Under the pieces are notes generated by a model that was not told the origin of the DNA, did no database searches, and saw only the letters and a list, made by a program, of their open reading frames with translations. Both the position numbers and the translations under genes were made by a program. Of a stretch of DNA of 64,000 bases, positions 39,843-50,422 are shown piece after piece (positions within the stretch are counted from its first letter, which is position 1; each line of letters opens with the position of its first letter). This DNA comes from Variovorax sp. CF313 (GTDB lineage Bacteria > Pseudomonadota > Gammaproteobacteria > Burkholderiales > Burkholderiaceae_C), in contig NZ_AKIW01000005.1 in the NCBI RefSeq assembly GCF_000282635.1, positions 42,617-106,616 on the forward strand. The letters run 5' to 3'.

Positions 39843-41012
39843 TTGTCTGAACTGATCCCCCGCCAGGAAGGCGCCGCCGTTCTCGTCGGCGTCGATTTCG
39901 GGCTGCCCCATTTCGACAGCGAACTCGAGGAACTCGGCCTGCTCGCGCAGACCGCGGGCCTGACGCCCGTCGCCCGCCTTGCGTGCAAGCGCAAGGCACC
40001 CGACGCGGCCCTGTTCGTTGGCAGCGGCAAGGCCGAAGAAATCAAGGAGCTGGCTGCCCTGTACAGGGCGAGCGAGGTCATCTTCGACCAGGCCCTGAGC
40101 CCCGCGCAGCAGCGCAACCTCGAGCGCCAGCTCGACATCGCGGTCTACGACCGAACCTTTCTCATCCTCGAGATCTTCGCCCAGCGCGCGCGTTCGCACG
40201 AGGGCAAGCTGCAGGTCGAGCTGGCTCGCCTGCAGTACCTCAGCACGCGGCTGGTCCGCCGATGGTCCCACCTGGAGCGCCAGACCGGCGGTGCAGGCGT
40301 GCGCGGCGGCCCGGGTGAAAAGCAGATCGAGCTCGATCGCCGGATGATCGGCGAGTCGATCAAGCGCACGCGCGAGCGTCTCGCCAAGGTGCAGAAGCAG
40401 CGCGGCACCCAGCGCCGGCAGCGCGAGCGCCGCGACACCTTCAACATCTCGCTGGTGGGCTACACCAACGCGGGCAAGTCGTCGCTGTTCAATGCGCTGG
40501 TCAAGGCCCGCGCCTATGCTGCCGACCAGTTGTTCGCCACGCTCGACACCACCACGCGCAATCTCTACCTGGGCGATGCCCGGCGGCAGGTGTCGATCTC
40601 CGACACCGTGGGTTTCATCCGCGACCTGCCGCACGGGCTGGTCGATGCCTTCAAAGCCACGCTGCAGGAGGCGGTCGATGCCGACCTGCTTCTGCATGTG
40701 GTCGATGCCTCCAACCCCCACTACCCCGAGCAGATGGCCGAGGTGCAGGCGGTGCTGCGCGAGATCGGTGCCGACACCGTGCCGCAGCTGTTGGTGTTCA
40801 ACAAGCTCGACGCTCTTGAAAGCGCGCAGCATCCGCTGCATCTGCAGGACGAGATGGAAATCGACGGCGCGCAGGTCCCCCGCATCTTCCTCAGCGCCAA
40901 GAGCGGTGAGGGCGTGCCGTTGCTGCGCGCCGAACTCGCCCGGCAGTCGGGTTCCGTAGCCGATACGATGACCCCTGAGGCAGACGCTGAATTGCACGAT
41001 GCAACCGATTGA
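39843..41012 (+). CDS. hflX: Ribosome-splitting GTPase HflX
   Basis: 389 residues from a TTG start (TTG TCT GAA CTG), since no ATG gives the usual N-terminus. The HflX nucleotide-binding domain and helical linker fill about 1-190 (FVGSGKAEEI, FDQALSPAQQRNLERQL, GGAGVRGGPGEKQIELDRR). The G domain follows with P-loop GYTNAGKS from residue 206 and DTVGFIRDLPH. It splits stalled ribosomes during stress. It lies in the conserved hfq-hflX-hflK-hflC order. Confidence 0.95.
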   Translation: MSELIPRQEGAAVLVGVDFGLPHFDSELEELGLLAQTAGLTPVARLACKRKAPDAALFVGSGKAEEIKELAALYRASEVIFDQALSPAQQRNLERQLDIAVYDRTFLILEIFAQRARSHEGKLQVELARLQYLSTRLVRRWSHLERQTGGAGVRGGPGEKQIELDRRMIGESIKRTRERLAKVQKQRGTQRRQRERRDTFNISLVGYTNAGKSSLFNALVKARAYAADQLFATLDTTTRNLYLGDARRQVSISDTVGFIRDLPHGLVDAFKATLQEAVDADLLLHVVDASNPHYPEQMAEVQAVLREIGADTVPQLLVFNKLDALESAQHPLHLQDEMEIDGAQVPRIFLSAKSGEGVPLLRAELARQSGSVADTMTPEADAELHDATD

Positions 41013-41050
41013 TTGGGCACAATCCCGCCACTGACAAGAGAACGAAGCGA

Positions 41051-42445
41051 ATGAATTCAAAGCCAGCGCGGAGAGGGTTTCTGGGCATGTTCAACCTGAA
41101 CGACGGCCGATGGGGTCGCGGCGACGAGCCGTCTTCCAACGGCAGCCGCCCCCCCGACGCCAATCCCCCGGGCGCACCGACCCCACCGCCTTCGAGCAAT
41201 GGCGGCAACAACGGCAACAACGACAACCGCCCTCGGGGACAGGGTCCCAATCAAGGTCCTCCCGACCTCGATGAACTCTGGCGCGACCTCAATCGCAAGC
41301 TCGGTGGCTTCTTCGGTGGCAAGGGCGGCAGCAACCGCCCCAACGGCGGCAATGGTGGCGGCAACGGCTACAGGCCCGACATGAAGAATGCAGGATTCGG
41401 CCTCGGTCTCGTGGCGGCAGTGGTGGTCCTGATCTGGCTCGGCACCGGCTTCTTCATCGTGAACGAGGGCCAGCAGGCCGTCATCACACAGTTCGGCCGC
41501 TACAAGAGCACCGTGGGCGCCGGCTTCAACTGGCGCCTGCCGTACCCGATCCAGCGCCACGAGGTGGTGGTGACCACGCAGATCCGTTCCGCCGACGTCG
41601 GCCGCGACGCCATCGTGCGCTCCACCGGGCTGCGCGAGTCGGCCATGCTGACCGAAGACGAGAACATCGTCGAGATCAAGTTCGCCGTGCAGTACCGCCT
41701 GAGCGATCCGCGTGCCTGGCTCTACGAAAGCAAGTCGCCCGCCGACACCGTCGTGCAGGTGGCCGAGACCTCGGTGCGCGAGGTGGTCGGCAAGATGAAG
41801 ATGGACGCCGCGCTGGCCGAAGAGCGCGATCAGATCGCACCGCGCGTGCGCGCGCTGATGCAGACCATTCTCGACCGCTACAAGATCGGCGTCGAAGTCG
41901 TCGGCATCAACCTGCAGCAGGGCGGTGTGCGTCCGCCCGAGCAGGTGCAGGCCGCGTTCGACGACGTGCTCAAGGCTGGCCAGGAGCGCGAGCGCACCAA
42001 GAACGATGCGCAGGCCTATGCCAACAACGTGGTGCCGCTCGCCACCGGCACGGCTTCGCGCCTGAAGGAAGAATCCGAGGCCTACAAGGCGCGGATCGTG
42101 GCGCAGGCCCAGGGTGATGCCGGCCGCTTCAGTGCGGTGCTGGCCGAATACCAGAAGGCCCCGCAGGTGACGCGCGACCGCATGTACACCGACGCCATGC
42201 AGCAGATCTACGCCAGCACGACGAAGGTGCTGGTCGACAGCAAGCAGGGCTCCAACCTGCTGTACCTGCCGCTCGACAAGCTCATGCAGCTGAGCGGCAA
42301 CAATGCGGCGGCCACGCCGGTCGACGCGGCCAGCCCGAGCGTTGCCGGCACTGCACCGGCCCAGTCCTCGGTGATCCCGGTGGCCCCTGCGACGAACGAC
42401 GTGCGTGCCCGCGATGGCCGCTCGCGTGACCGCGACGTGCGTTGA
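41051..42445 (+). CDS. hflK: HflK, subunit of the HflKC membrane complex
   Basis: 464 residues from the ATG at 41051; an ATG 12 codons later (MFNLNDGRWGRGDEP) is an alternative start. The N-terminal 110 residues are Gly/Asn/Pro-rich and disordered (GQGPNQGPPDLDELWRDLNRK). One membrane helix lies at about 119-139, followed by an SPFH/band-7 domain (VNEGQQAVITQFGRY) and a C-terminal helical part. With HflC it forms a cage around FtsH and tunes its proteolysis. Confidence 0.95.
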   Translation: MNSKPARRGFLGMFNLNDGRWGRGDEPSSNGSRPPDANPPGAPTPPPSSNGGNNGNNDNRPRGQGPNQGPPDLDELWRDLNRKLGGFFGGKGGSNRPNGGNGGGNGYRPDMKNAGFGLGLVAAVVVLIWLGTGFFIVNEGQQAVITQFGRYKSTVGAGFNWRLPYPIQRHEVVVTTQIRSADVGRDAIVRSTGLRESAMLTEDENIVEIKFAVQYRLSDPRAWLYESKSPADTVVQVAETSVREVVGKMKMDAALAEERDQIAPRVRALMQTILDRYKIGVEVVGINLQQGGVRPPEQVQAAFDDVLKAGQERERTKNDAQAYANNVVPLATGTASRLKEESEAYKARIVAQAQGDAGRFSAVLAEYQKAPQVTRDRMYTDAMQQIYASTTKVLVDSKQGSNLLYLPLDKLMQLSGNNAAATPVDAASPSVAGTAPAQSSVIPVAPATNDVRARDGRSRDRDVR

Positions 42446-42462
42446 AAAAGGCCCGAAAGAAT

Positions 42463-43362
42463 ATGAACAGAATCGGATTCATCGCCACCTCGATCCTCGT
42501 GCTGCTGGTGTTGGCAAGCTCGACCCTTTTCGTGGTCGACCAGCGGCAGTTCGGCGTGGTCTATGCGCTTGGCCAGATCAAGCAGGTCATCACGGAGCCC
42601 GGCCTCAACTTCAAGCTGCCGCCGCCGTTCCAGAACGTGTCGTACATCGACAAGCGCCTGCTGACGCTGTCGAGCGTGGACACCGAGCCGATGCTCACCG
42701 CCGAGAAGCAGCGTGTGGTGATCGACTGGTATGTGCGTTGGCGCATCAGCGACCCGCAAGCCTACATCCGCAATGTCGGCCTCGACGAGAACGCCGGCGC
42801 CATGCAGCTCAACCGCGTGGTGCGAAATGCGTTCCAGGAAAACATCAACAAGCGCACCGTGCGCGACCTGATCTCGGTGCGCCGCGAGGCCCTGATGGCC
42901 GACGTGCAGCGCGAAGTGCTGTCGGTGGTGAAGGGTGCCAAGCCCTGGGGCGTGGACGTGGTCGACGTGCGCATCACGCGTGTCGACTATGTGGAAGCCA
43001 TCACCGAATCGGTCTACCGCCGCATGGAAGCCGAGCGCAAGCGCGTGGCCAACGAGCTGCGTTCGACCGGCACGGCCGAAGGCGAGAAGATCCGCGCCGA
43101 CGCTGACCGCCAGCGCGAAGTGATCGTGGCGAACGCCTACCGCGACGCGCAGAAGATCAAGGGCGAGGGTGATGCCCAGGCCGCTTCCACGTACAGCGAG
43201 GCCTTTGGCCGCGACCCGCAGTTCGCTCAGTTCTACCGAAGCCTCGAAGCCTACAAACAGAGCTTCAACAAGAAGAGCGACGTGATGGTGCTCGATCCAT
43301 CCTCGGACTTCTTCCGCGCCATGCAAGGTTCGGGTTCGAACACCAACGCTTCCCGTCGTTGA
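42463..43362 (+). CDS. hflC: HflC, subunit of the HflKC membrane complex
   Basis: 299 residues from ATG 42463 (MNRIGFIATS); the frame also allows a TTG at 42442, which I did not use. The N-terminal membrane helix covers about 5-25 and an SPFH/band-7 domain follows (VDQRQFGVVYALGQIKQVI). The C-terminal helical stretch contains SFNKKSDVMVLDPSSDFFRAM, typical of HflC. Partner of the hflK product, 18 bases downstream of it. Confidence 0.95.
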   Translation: MNRIGFIATSILVLLVLASSTLFVVDQRQFGVVYALGQIKQVITEPGLNFKLPPPFQNVSYIDKRLLTLSSVDTEPMLTAEKQRVVIDWYVRWRISDPQAYIRNVGLDENAGAMQLNRVVRNAFQENINKRTVRDLISVRREALMADVQREVLSVVKGAKPWGVDVVDVRITRVDYVEAITESVYRRMEAERKRVANELRSTGTAEGEKIRADADRQREVIVANAYRDAQKIKGEGDAQAASTYSEAFGRDPQFAQFYRSLEAYKQSFNKKSDVMVLDPSSDFFRAMQGSGSNTNASRR

Positions 43363-43384
43363 TTCGCAGCCGTCCCCAGGAGCC

Positions 43385-43573
43385 GTGAGCGCCGACACTT
43401 TCTGGAGCGCGCTGGCGCTCGTCCTGGTGATCGAAGGCATCCTGCCTTTCGTCTCACCGGGAGGGTGGCGGCGCGGCTTCGGCCAGCTCATGCAGCTGCG
43501 TGACGGCCAGCTTCGTTTCTTCGGACTTTGCAGCATCCTGCTGGGTTTGCTACTGCTCTGGATCTTGGGGTAG
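43385..43573 (+). CDS. Small DUF2065 (YjeT-like) membrane protein
   Basis: 62 residues from a GTG start with AGGAG just upstream. Two membrane helices, near 8-27 and 43-61, joined by a Gly/Arg/Gln-rich loop (GGWRRGFGQLMQLRDGQLR). This matches DUF2065. The family is regularly found beside hflC or hisZ in betaproteobacteria. Its function is not established. Confidence 0.85.
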   Translation: MSADTFWSALALVLVIEGILPFVSPGGWRRGFGQLMQLRDGQLRFFGLCSILLGLLLLWILG

Positions 43574-43617
43574 CGCGGTCCCGGTAGAATTCCGGTTTAA
43601 CCACGCCCTCGATCCCC

Positions 43618-44778
43618 ATGTCCGCCTGGGTCCTCCCGGATCACATTGCCGATGTGCTGCCCTCAGAGGCGCGCCACATCGAAGAACTTCGACGCCAGCT
43701 GCTCGATACCGCCCGTGGCTATGGCTACGAGCTGGTGATGCCGCCGCTGCTCGAACACCTCGAATCGCTGCTCTCGGGCACCGGCGAGGCGCTCGACCTC
43801 CAAACCTTCAAGCTCGTGGACCAGCTCTCCGGCCGCAGCATGGGCCTTCGCGCCGACACCACCCCTCAGGTGGCGCGCATCGATGCCCATCTGCTGAACC
43901 GCGACGGCGTGGCCCGCCTGTGCTACTGCGGCCCGGTGCTCCATACCCGGCCCGACCGCCCGCACGCCACCCGTGAGCCGCTGCAGTTCGGCGCCGAGAT
44001 CTACGGCCATGCCGGGCTCGAGGCCGACACCGAAACCCTGCTGCTGGCGCTCGACTGCCTCGACGCCGCCGGCCTGCGCGAAGGCGTGATCGTCGACCTG
44101 GCCGATGCCCGCATCGTGCGCGCGCTGTTCGCCGGCGTACCGGTCGATGCCGCCACGCTGGCCCGGGTGCACGCTGCGCTGGCCGCCAAGGACGAGAGCG
44201 AGCTCGCTTCACTCACCAAGGACTTCCCTGCCGCCTCGCGCGAAGGGCTGCGCGCCCTGGTCCAGCTGTACGGCGACGCGTCGGTGCTCGACGAGGCCAC
44301 CAAGGCCTTGAAGGGCACGCCTGCCGTCGGCGCCGCGCTGGCCGACCTGAAGCAGCTCGCTGCCGGCCTCCAGGGCGTGGCCGGCCGCCAGATCAGCTTC
44401 GACCTGGCCGACCTGCGCGGTTATGCGTACTACAGCGGCATGCGCTTCGGCATCTACGTGCCCGGCGCGGCCGATTCGTTGGTGCGCGGCGGCCGCTACG
44501 ACGAAGTGGGGGCCGTGTTCGGCCGCAACCGTCCGGCCGTCGGCTTCAGCCTCGACGTGCGCGAGCTGGTCGGCGTGCTGCCGGCCCGCCCGCTGCGCGC
44601 CGCCATCCGCGCGCCCTGGAGCGATGCGGCCGGCCTGCGTCAGGCGATTGCCCAATTGCGCAAGTCCGGTGAAACGGTAGTCTGCGTGCTGCCGGGCCAT
44701 GGCAGCGAAATCGATGAATTCCACTGCGACCGCGAGCTCGTCGAGCAAGCAGGCCAGTGGAGTGTCCGAGCGATCTGA
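43618..44778 (+). CDS. hisZ: ATP phosphoribosyltransferase regulatory subunit HisZ
   Basis: 386 residues. HisS-like catalytic core without the C-terminal anticodon-binding domain, as expected for HisZ. It keeps class II motifs ([20 protein letters not shown]) but lacks clear synthetase active-site loops, and starts [18 protein letters not shown], the family norm. It activates the short form of HisG in the first step of histidine synthesis; HisG is not in the window. Location before purA is the betaproteobacterial pattern. Confidence 0.93.
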   Translation: MSAWVLPDHIADVLPSEARHIEELRRQLLDTARGYGYELVMPPLLEHLESLLSGTGEALDLQTFKLVDQLSGRSMGLRADTTPQVARIDAHLLNRDGVARLCYCGPVLHTRPDRPHATREPLQFGAEIYGHAGLEADTETLLLALDCLDAAGLREGVIVDLADARIVRALFAGVPVDAATLARVHAALAAKDESELASLTKDFPAASREGLRALVQLYGDASVLDEATKALKGTPAVGAALADLKQLAAGLQGVAGRQISFDLADLRGYAYYSGMRFGIYVPGAADSLVRGGRYDEVGAVFGRNRPAVGFSLDVRELVGVLPARPLRAAIRAPWSDAAGLRQAIAQLRKSGETVVCVLPGHGSEIDEFHCDRELVEQAGQWSVRAI

Positions 44779-44786
44779 ATTTTTGA

Positions 44787-46133
<1,347 letters not shown>

Positions 46134-46149
46134 AGAGGAAAAAAGACCC

Positions 46150-46674
46150 ATGTTGACCGAAGACGGCAAGCATCTCTACGTCAGCTACGACGAGTACCAC
46201 AACCTGATCGAGAAGCTCGCGATCAAGGTGTACCAGTCGGAATGGCAGTTCGACACCATCCTGTGCCTGGCGCGCGGCGGCATGCGCCCTGGCGATGTGC
46301 TCTCGCGCATCTTCAGCAAGCCGCTTGCCATCATGTCGACCAGCTCGTACCGCGCTGACGCGGGCACGGTGCAGGGCCATCTCGACATCGCGCGCTTCAT
46401 CACGACACCCAAGGGCGAGATCGCTGGCAGGGTGCTGCTGGTCGACGACCTGGCCGACTCGGGCCACACGCTGCACGCCGTGATGGACATGCTGCGCAAC
46501 AACTACAAGCCGATCACCGAACTGCGCAGCGCGGTGATCTGGACGAAGGCGCTGTCGACCTTCACGCCTGACTACTCGGTCGAATACCTGGCGACGAACC
46601 CCTGGATCCACCAGCCCTTCGAAGGCTACGACTCGCTCGGCGCCGAGAAGCTGATCGAGAAGTGGTCGGTCTGA
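46150..46674 (+). CDS. Purine-type phosphoribosyltransferase
   Basis: 174 residues of PRTase fold. The PRPP-binding loop is VLLVDDLADSGHTL, with two acidic residues followed by the phosphate loop; LARGGMRPGDVL is the upstream PRTase segment. The length and LARGGMRPG resemble bacterial xanthine/hypoxanthine-guanine phosphoribosyltransferases. Being directly behind purA supports purine salvage, but the base it uses is not certain. Confidence 0.8.
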   Translation: MLTEDGKHLYVSYDEYHNLIEKLAIKVYQSEWQFDTILCLARGGMRPGDVLSRIFSKPLAIMSTSSYRADAGTVQGHLDIARFITTPKGEIAGRVLLVDDLADSGHTLHAVMDMLRNNYKPITELRSAVIWTKALSTFTPDYSVEYLATNPWIHQPFEGYDSLGAEKLIEKWSV

Positions 46675-46678
46675 TCTC

Positions 46679-47128
46679 TCAGCCGGCGCCGCCGAGCATA
46701 TCGGTGTAGCGCCGCTGCATTTCTTCCGGCGTCAGCTTCTCGATGCTGTGCCCCACGTTCCAGCGATGGCCGAAGGGGTCGCGAAAAACGCCGGAGCGTT
46801 CCCCGTAGAACTGATCCTGCGGTGCCATGTCGAGCGTGGCGCCTGCAGCGACTGCGCGCGCCACCAACGTGTCGGCATCGTCCACATGCAGGTGCAGCGT
46901 GACGGCCGTGCCGCCCAGCGTCTTCGCACTGTGGATGTTGAACTCGGCGAATTCGTCCGAGATCATCAGGATCGCGCCGTTGTGGAAGTCCAGCTCCGCG
47001 TGGCCGATGCGTCCGCTGGGTTCGGTCAGGCGAAAGATTTCCTTCACCTCGAAGACCTTGCAGTAGAACTCGATGGCTGCGCCGGCATCATGGACGCAGA
47101 GGTACGGAAACAGCTCGTGGATCGCCAT
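46679..47128 (-). CDS. VOC (glyoxalase/bleomycin-resistance) superfamily protein, PhnB-like
   Basis: 149 residues from ATG at MAIHELFPYLCVHDAG; the frame continues upstream through an arginine-rich stretch that is not credible. Paired beta-alpha-beta-beta-beta units of the VOC fold: FPYLCVHDAGAAIEFYCKVF and VTLHLHVDDADTLVARAVAAGA, ending in DPFGHRWNVGHSIE, the motif of PhnB-like members. No substrate can be named. It is directly downstream of the damaged AraC-type regulator on the same strand, which may once have controlled it. Confidence 0.82.
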   Translation of the reverse strand: MAIHELFPYLCVHDAGAAIEFYCKVFEVKEIFRLTEPSGRIGHAELDFHNGAILMISDEFAEFNIHSAKTLGGTAVTLHLHVDDADTLVARAVAAGATLDMAPQDQFYGERSGVFRDPFGHRWNVGHSIEKLTPEEMQRRYTDMLGGAG

Positions 47129-47225
47129 GGTTTGTTGTCCCTTCGGGTTGAGATGGGCGCGATTCTGGCGCTCGCCGCAAATCGGGTCTTGAACAATTTT
47201 GACCTGCGGGGGCGTAGCAGGCCGC

Positions 47226-48076
47226 TCAGATCCGCACGTGCCGCGAGGACGCCGGCGCCGCCCGCCGGTACGCCTGCGGCGACATGCCGGCAATGGCCAG
47301 GAAGTCGCGATTGAAGTGCGCCTGGTCGCTGTAGCCGGCCTGCAGCGCCAGCTCGACCCAGCGTTGGGCCGGGGCGGTGGCGAACTGGCCGATCACGCGG
47401 TCGAAGCGCAGCATGCGCGCGTACTGCTTGGGTGCCAGGCCGGTCATGCCGCGAAAGAGCGCGATGAAGCGCCTGTGGCTGTAGCCGCTTTGCTTCACCA
47501 GTTCGCCGATGGCACCGGCTTGCCCGTCGTTGTCGTTGGCACTCGCGCTGGACATCCGGGCCAGTGCCTGCGCCACCGCGGGGGTGCAGGCCGCGCAGGG
47601 AGGACGAGGCAAGGCGCGCGCTCAGCAGGGCTGCGACGATGGCGAGCTGCCGCGCCTGCGAGTCGGTGCCGTGCAGCTGTTCGAGCGCGAAGCCCGCATC
47701 GGCACCCCAGAGCGCTTCGAGCGGGGTGTGGCGCCCGGCCAGCGCATCTTCCGGCGCCCCGAGCAGCGCCCTGGCCGCGCCCGGCTGCAGCATGACGCCG
47801 ACCGAACGCGTCGCAACGGACACATCGCGCACGAAGAAGGCCGAGCGGGTGCCGCCTACCATGGCCGTAGCCCACCGTGAAGCCCTGCGCATCGGCATCG
47901 TCGCGAAACAGGCGCAATGGCGGCCCCGAGAGCCGGAAGACCAGGTGCATGCCGCCGGTGGGCAGCACATGCTCGCGCACACCCGGGCGCTCGGCAGGCT
48001 TGCCCCCGGGCGACGAGGCCCACATCAGCCGCACGAAGGGCCGCAGGTGAGAAGGGGCAAGGCGCGTCAGTTGCAC
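47226..48076 (-). pseudogene. AraC-family transcriptional regulator broken by two frameshifts
   Basis: The pieces of one protein lie in three minus-strand frames. The first frame (towards 48076) carries VQLTRLAPSHLRPFVRLMW to GFTVGYG. A shift near 47861-47870 leads into MVGGTRSAFFVRDVSVATRS and on to SLRGLHP. A second shift at a run of five G (47580-47584 on the plus strand; removing one restores LHPAVAQALARM) leads into the DNA-binding part, with GYSHRRFIALFRGMTG and LALQAGYSDQAHFNRDF, the two AraC helix-turn-helix motifs. Joined, it would be a normal effector-domain plus HTH regulator. It could be a real pseudogene or sequencing error. The start (GTG at 48076) is a guess. Confidence 0.7.
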
Positions 48077-48176
48077 GATCGCGAGCTTCTTCCATGAAGC
48101 GGGCTCTGGCCCATCCGCGCATTGTGCGATGGAACGCGTGCCGGAGGCACCGGGCCGGCCGCGATAGCATCCACCC

Positions 48177-49370
48177 ATGAGCAAGCCTTCCACGACCCTG
48201 ATCCACCACCCCTACGTTCCGCCCGCCACCTTCGCTGCGCCGCAGCCCGGCGTTTTCAAGGCATCGACGGTGTTCTTCGCCGACGTGGCCGCCATGCGCG
48301 CGCGCGACTGGCGCACCAAGGCCGGCTACACCTACGGCCTGCACGGCACGCCCACCACCTTCACGCTGGAAGAGCGCCTGGCCACGCTCGAAGGCGGCAC
48401 CGAGTGCCTGCTCGTGCCCAGCGGGCTGGCGGCCATCTCGCTGGTCTCGTTCGCTTTCCTCAAGACCGGCGACGAGGTGCTGATCCCGGACAACGCCTAC
48501 GGACCCAACAAGGCGCTTGCCACCGGCGAACTGGCGAACTTCGGCATCACCCATCGCCTGTACGACGCGATGAACCCGGCCGACCTCGCGGCCAAGCTGT
48601 CGGACCGCACGCGGCTGGTCTGGGTGGAAGCAGCGGGCTCGGTGACGATGGAGTTTCCCGATCTGCCCGCGCTCGTGAACGTCTGCCGCGCGCGCGGCGT
48701 GATGACGGCGCTCGACAACACCTGGGGCGCGGGCCTGGCCTTCGCGCCCTTCGATTTCAACGGCAGCGGGCAGGGCGTCGACATCTCGGTGCACGCGCTC
48801 ACCAAGTACCCGAGCGGCGGCGGCGACGTGCTCATGGGCAGCGTGATCACGCGCGACGAGCGGCTGCACCGCGCGCTCAAGCTCACGCACATGCGCATGG
48901 GTTGGGGCATCGGCGTGGGCGACGTGGAAACGCTGCTGCGTTCGCTGCCCAGCATCGCGCTGCGCTATGCCGCGCACGACCGCTCGGCGCGCGAACTGGC
49001 CGGCTGGCTCAACGGCTGCGAAGAGATTGCGCAGGTGCTGCACCCCGCGCTCGAAGACTCGCCGGGCCACACCCACTGGCGTGCGCTGTGCGGCGCCACC
49101 GACCTCGCGGCGGGCCTGTTCTCGGTGGTATTCGACGAGCGCTACAGCACCGAGCAGGTCGATCGTTTCTGCGACAGCCTGCGGCTGTTCCGGCTCGGCT
49201 ACTCGTGGGGCGGCCCGATCAGCCTCGTGGTGCCTTATGACATCGGCCTGATGCGCGACGCCGGCGTGGCGCGCTGGCCCTACAAGGGCACGCTCGTTCG
49301 TTTTTCCATCGGCCTCGAAGACGTGGAGGACCTGCGCGCCGACCTTCAGCAGGCATTGGCGCGGATGTAA
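48177..49370 (+). CDS. metC: Cystathionine beta-lyase (Cys/Met-metabolism PLP enzyme)
   Basis: 397 residues. Fold-type I PLP enzyme of the transsulfuration family; the PLP-binding lysine is K210 in HALTKYPSGGGD. TYGLHGTPTTFTLEERLATLEGG near the N-terminus and DNTWGAGLAFAPF before the lysine are typical of MetC-like lyases. It would cleave cystathionine to homocysteine, pyruvate and ammonia. Specificity within the family (beta- or gamma-lyase) is not absolutely sure. Divergent from the broken AraC gene. Confidence 0.85.
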   Translation: MSKPSTTLIHHPYVPPATFAAPQPGVFKASTVFFADVAAMRARDWRTKAGYTYGLHGTPTTFTLEERLATLEGGTECLLVPSGLAAISLVSFAFLKTGDEVLIPDNAYGPNKALATGELANFGITHRLYDAMNPADLAAKLSDRTRLVWVEAAGSVTMEFPDLPALVNVCRARGVMTALDNTWGAGLAFAPFDFNGSGQGVDISVHALTKYPSGGGDVLMGSVITRDERLHRALKLTHMRMGWGIGVGDVETLLRSLPSIALRYAAHDRSARELAGWLNGCEEIAQVLHPALEDSPGHTHWRALCGATDLAAGLFSVVFDERYSTEQVDRFCDSLRLFRLGYSWGGPISLVVPYDIGLMRDAGVARWPYKGTLVRFSIGLEDVEDLRADLQQALARM

Positions 49371-49484
49371 AAAATCGCTTCGCGCTCCCTGCGAGCGTCA
49401 TGGGGTACCGTCTCGAGACCGCACCGTTATCGCTTACAGTAGGCCACGTGCAGTCACCCTGACTGCCTCGCCCAAGGAGAAGCA

Positions 49485-49688
49485 GTGGCAACACCCAATT
49501 ACGGCTACGAGAAGCGCCAGAAAGAGCTGGCCAAGAAGAAAAAGAAGGAAGAGAAGCTCCGGGAAAAGGCGAACCGCAAACTCAGCCCGAGCAGCGACGG
49601 CTTGGCCCCCGGAGACCCGGAAACCGACATGGCCTCGCTCGAACGCGATCCACCCACCGTGCCCGAGTTGCCCACCAAGAACGGTTGA
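49485..49688 (+). CDS. Small basic conserved hypothetical protein
   Basis: 67 residues from GTG with AAGGAG about 5 bases upstream. Begins MATPNYGYEKRQKELAKKKK, continues with a lysine-rich helix and ends in a Pro-rich acidic tail (DPPTVPELPTKNG). No membrane helix or known domain. Similar short proteins occur in Comamonadaceae, by recollection. A strong terminator follows at once, so it is a monocistronic gene. Function unknown. Confidence 0.75.
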   Translation: MATPNYGYEKRQKELAKKKKKEEKLREKANRKLSPSSDGLAPGDPETDMASLERDPPTVPELPTKNG

Positions 49689-49716
49689 TCCGCTCCTGGC
49701 GTACCGATCGAGAAGA

Positions 49717-49750
49717 AGCCGCCGCAGGCCTGTGCCTGCGGCGGCTTTTT
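49717..49750 (+). terminator. Strong intrinsic terminator of the small basic protein gene
   Basis: A 13-bp perfect stem (AGCCGCCGCAGGC with GCCTGCGGCGGCT), loop CTGT, followed by five T. It also lies between convergent genes, before the tesA stop at 49754. Confidence 0.92.
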
Positions 49751-49753
49751 CCA

Positions 49754-50407
49754 TTACCTGGGCAGCAGCTTGCGCAATTCGGGCCAGACGTTGTCGAGCA
49801 GTTGCGGCTGTGCCGCGGCCGTCGGATGGATGCGGTCGGACTGGAACAGCGAGAGCGCATCGGGCGCATCGGCCACGCCGTTGAGCAGGAAGGGAACGAG
49901 CGCGGACCTGGTGGCGCCAGCCACCTTGGAAAACACCGCCTCGAAGCGCCGCGTGTAGTCGCCGCCATAGTTCGGCGGCACCTGGATGCCGACGATCAGC
50001 ACCTTCGCGCCCGCAGCCTGCGCGGCCCTGGCGATTTGCAGCAGGTTGCTTTCCGTGTCCGACAGCGGCAGGCCGCGCAAGGCGTCGTTGGCGCCGAGCT
50101 CGATCACCACGTGGCTGGGCTTGTGCTGCGCGAGCAGCGACGCAAAGCGGGCTCGCCCACCGGAACTGGTGTCGCCGCTGATGCTGGCGTTGACCACCGT
50201 GGCCGGGATCTTCTGCTGCGCAAGCCTTTTTTCCAGCAAGGGTACCCAGCCTTCGCCGCGCTTGAGGCCGTACTCTGCGCTCAGCGAATCGCCGAGCACC
50301 AGGATCACCGGCTTGCCGGTTGCCACAGCCTGGGCCTGCGCCGCGGCCGTCCATGTCCCCGCGCTGCCGAGCGCGGCGGTGGTCAAGATAAAGTCACGTC
50401 GATTCAA
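49754..50407 (-). CDS. tesA: GDSL esterase TesA-type (acyl-CoA thioesterase I/lysophospholipase L1) with Tat-like signal
   Basis: 217 residues from a TTG start, with AAAGG about 8 bases before it. The N-terminus MNRRDFILTTAALGSAG resembles a twin-arginine signal (RRDF), followed by Ala-rich cleavage region to about 27. SGNH hydrolase: block I GDSL with S41, then the Gly/Asn blocks (GDTSSGG, ELGANDAL), and block V D191/H194 in SDRIHPTA. Divergent from the ABC ATPase gene with only 15 bases between start codons, an arrangement also found in E. coli (tesA/ybbA). Confidence 0.85.
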   Translation of the reverse strand: MNRRDFILTTAALGSAGTWTAAAQAQAVATGKPVILVLGDSLSAEYGLKRGEGWVPLLEKRLAQQKIPATVVNASISGDTSSGGRARFASLLAQHKPSHVVIELGANDALRGLPLSDTESNLLQIARAAQAAGAKVLIVGIQVPPNYGGDYTRRFEAVFSKVAGATRSALVPFLLNGVADAPDALSLFQSDRIHPTAAAQPQLLDNVWPELRKLLPR

Positions 50408-50422
50408 AACCAAAGCCTTTCC

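Noticed and set aside
49685..50422. Upstream extension of the ybbA frame
   Set aside because: It lies opposite tesA, which has complete SGNH motifs; the ATPase begins at MSQPPSDAIVAVEHV.
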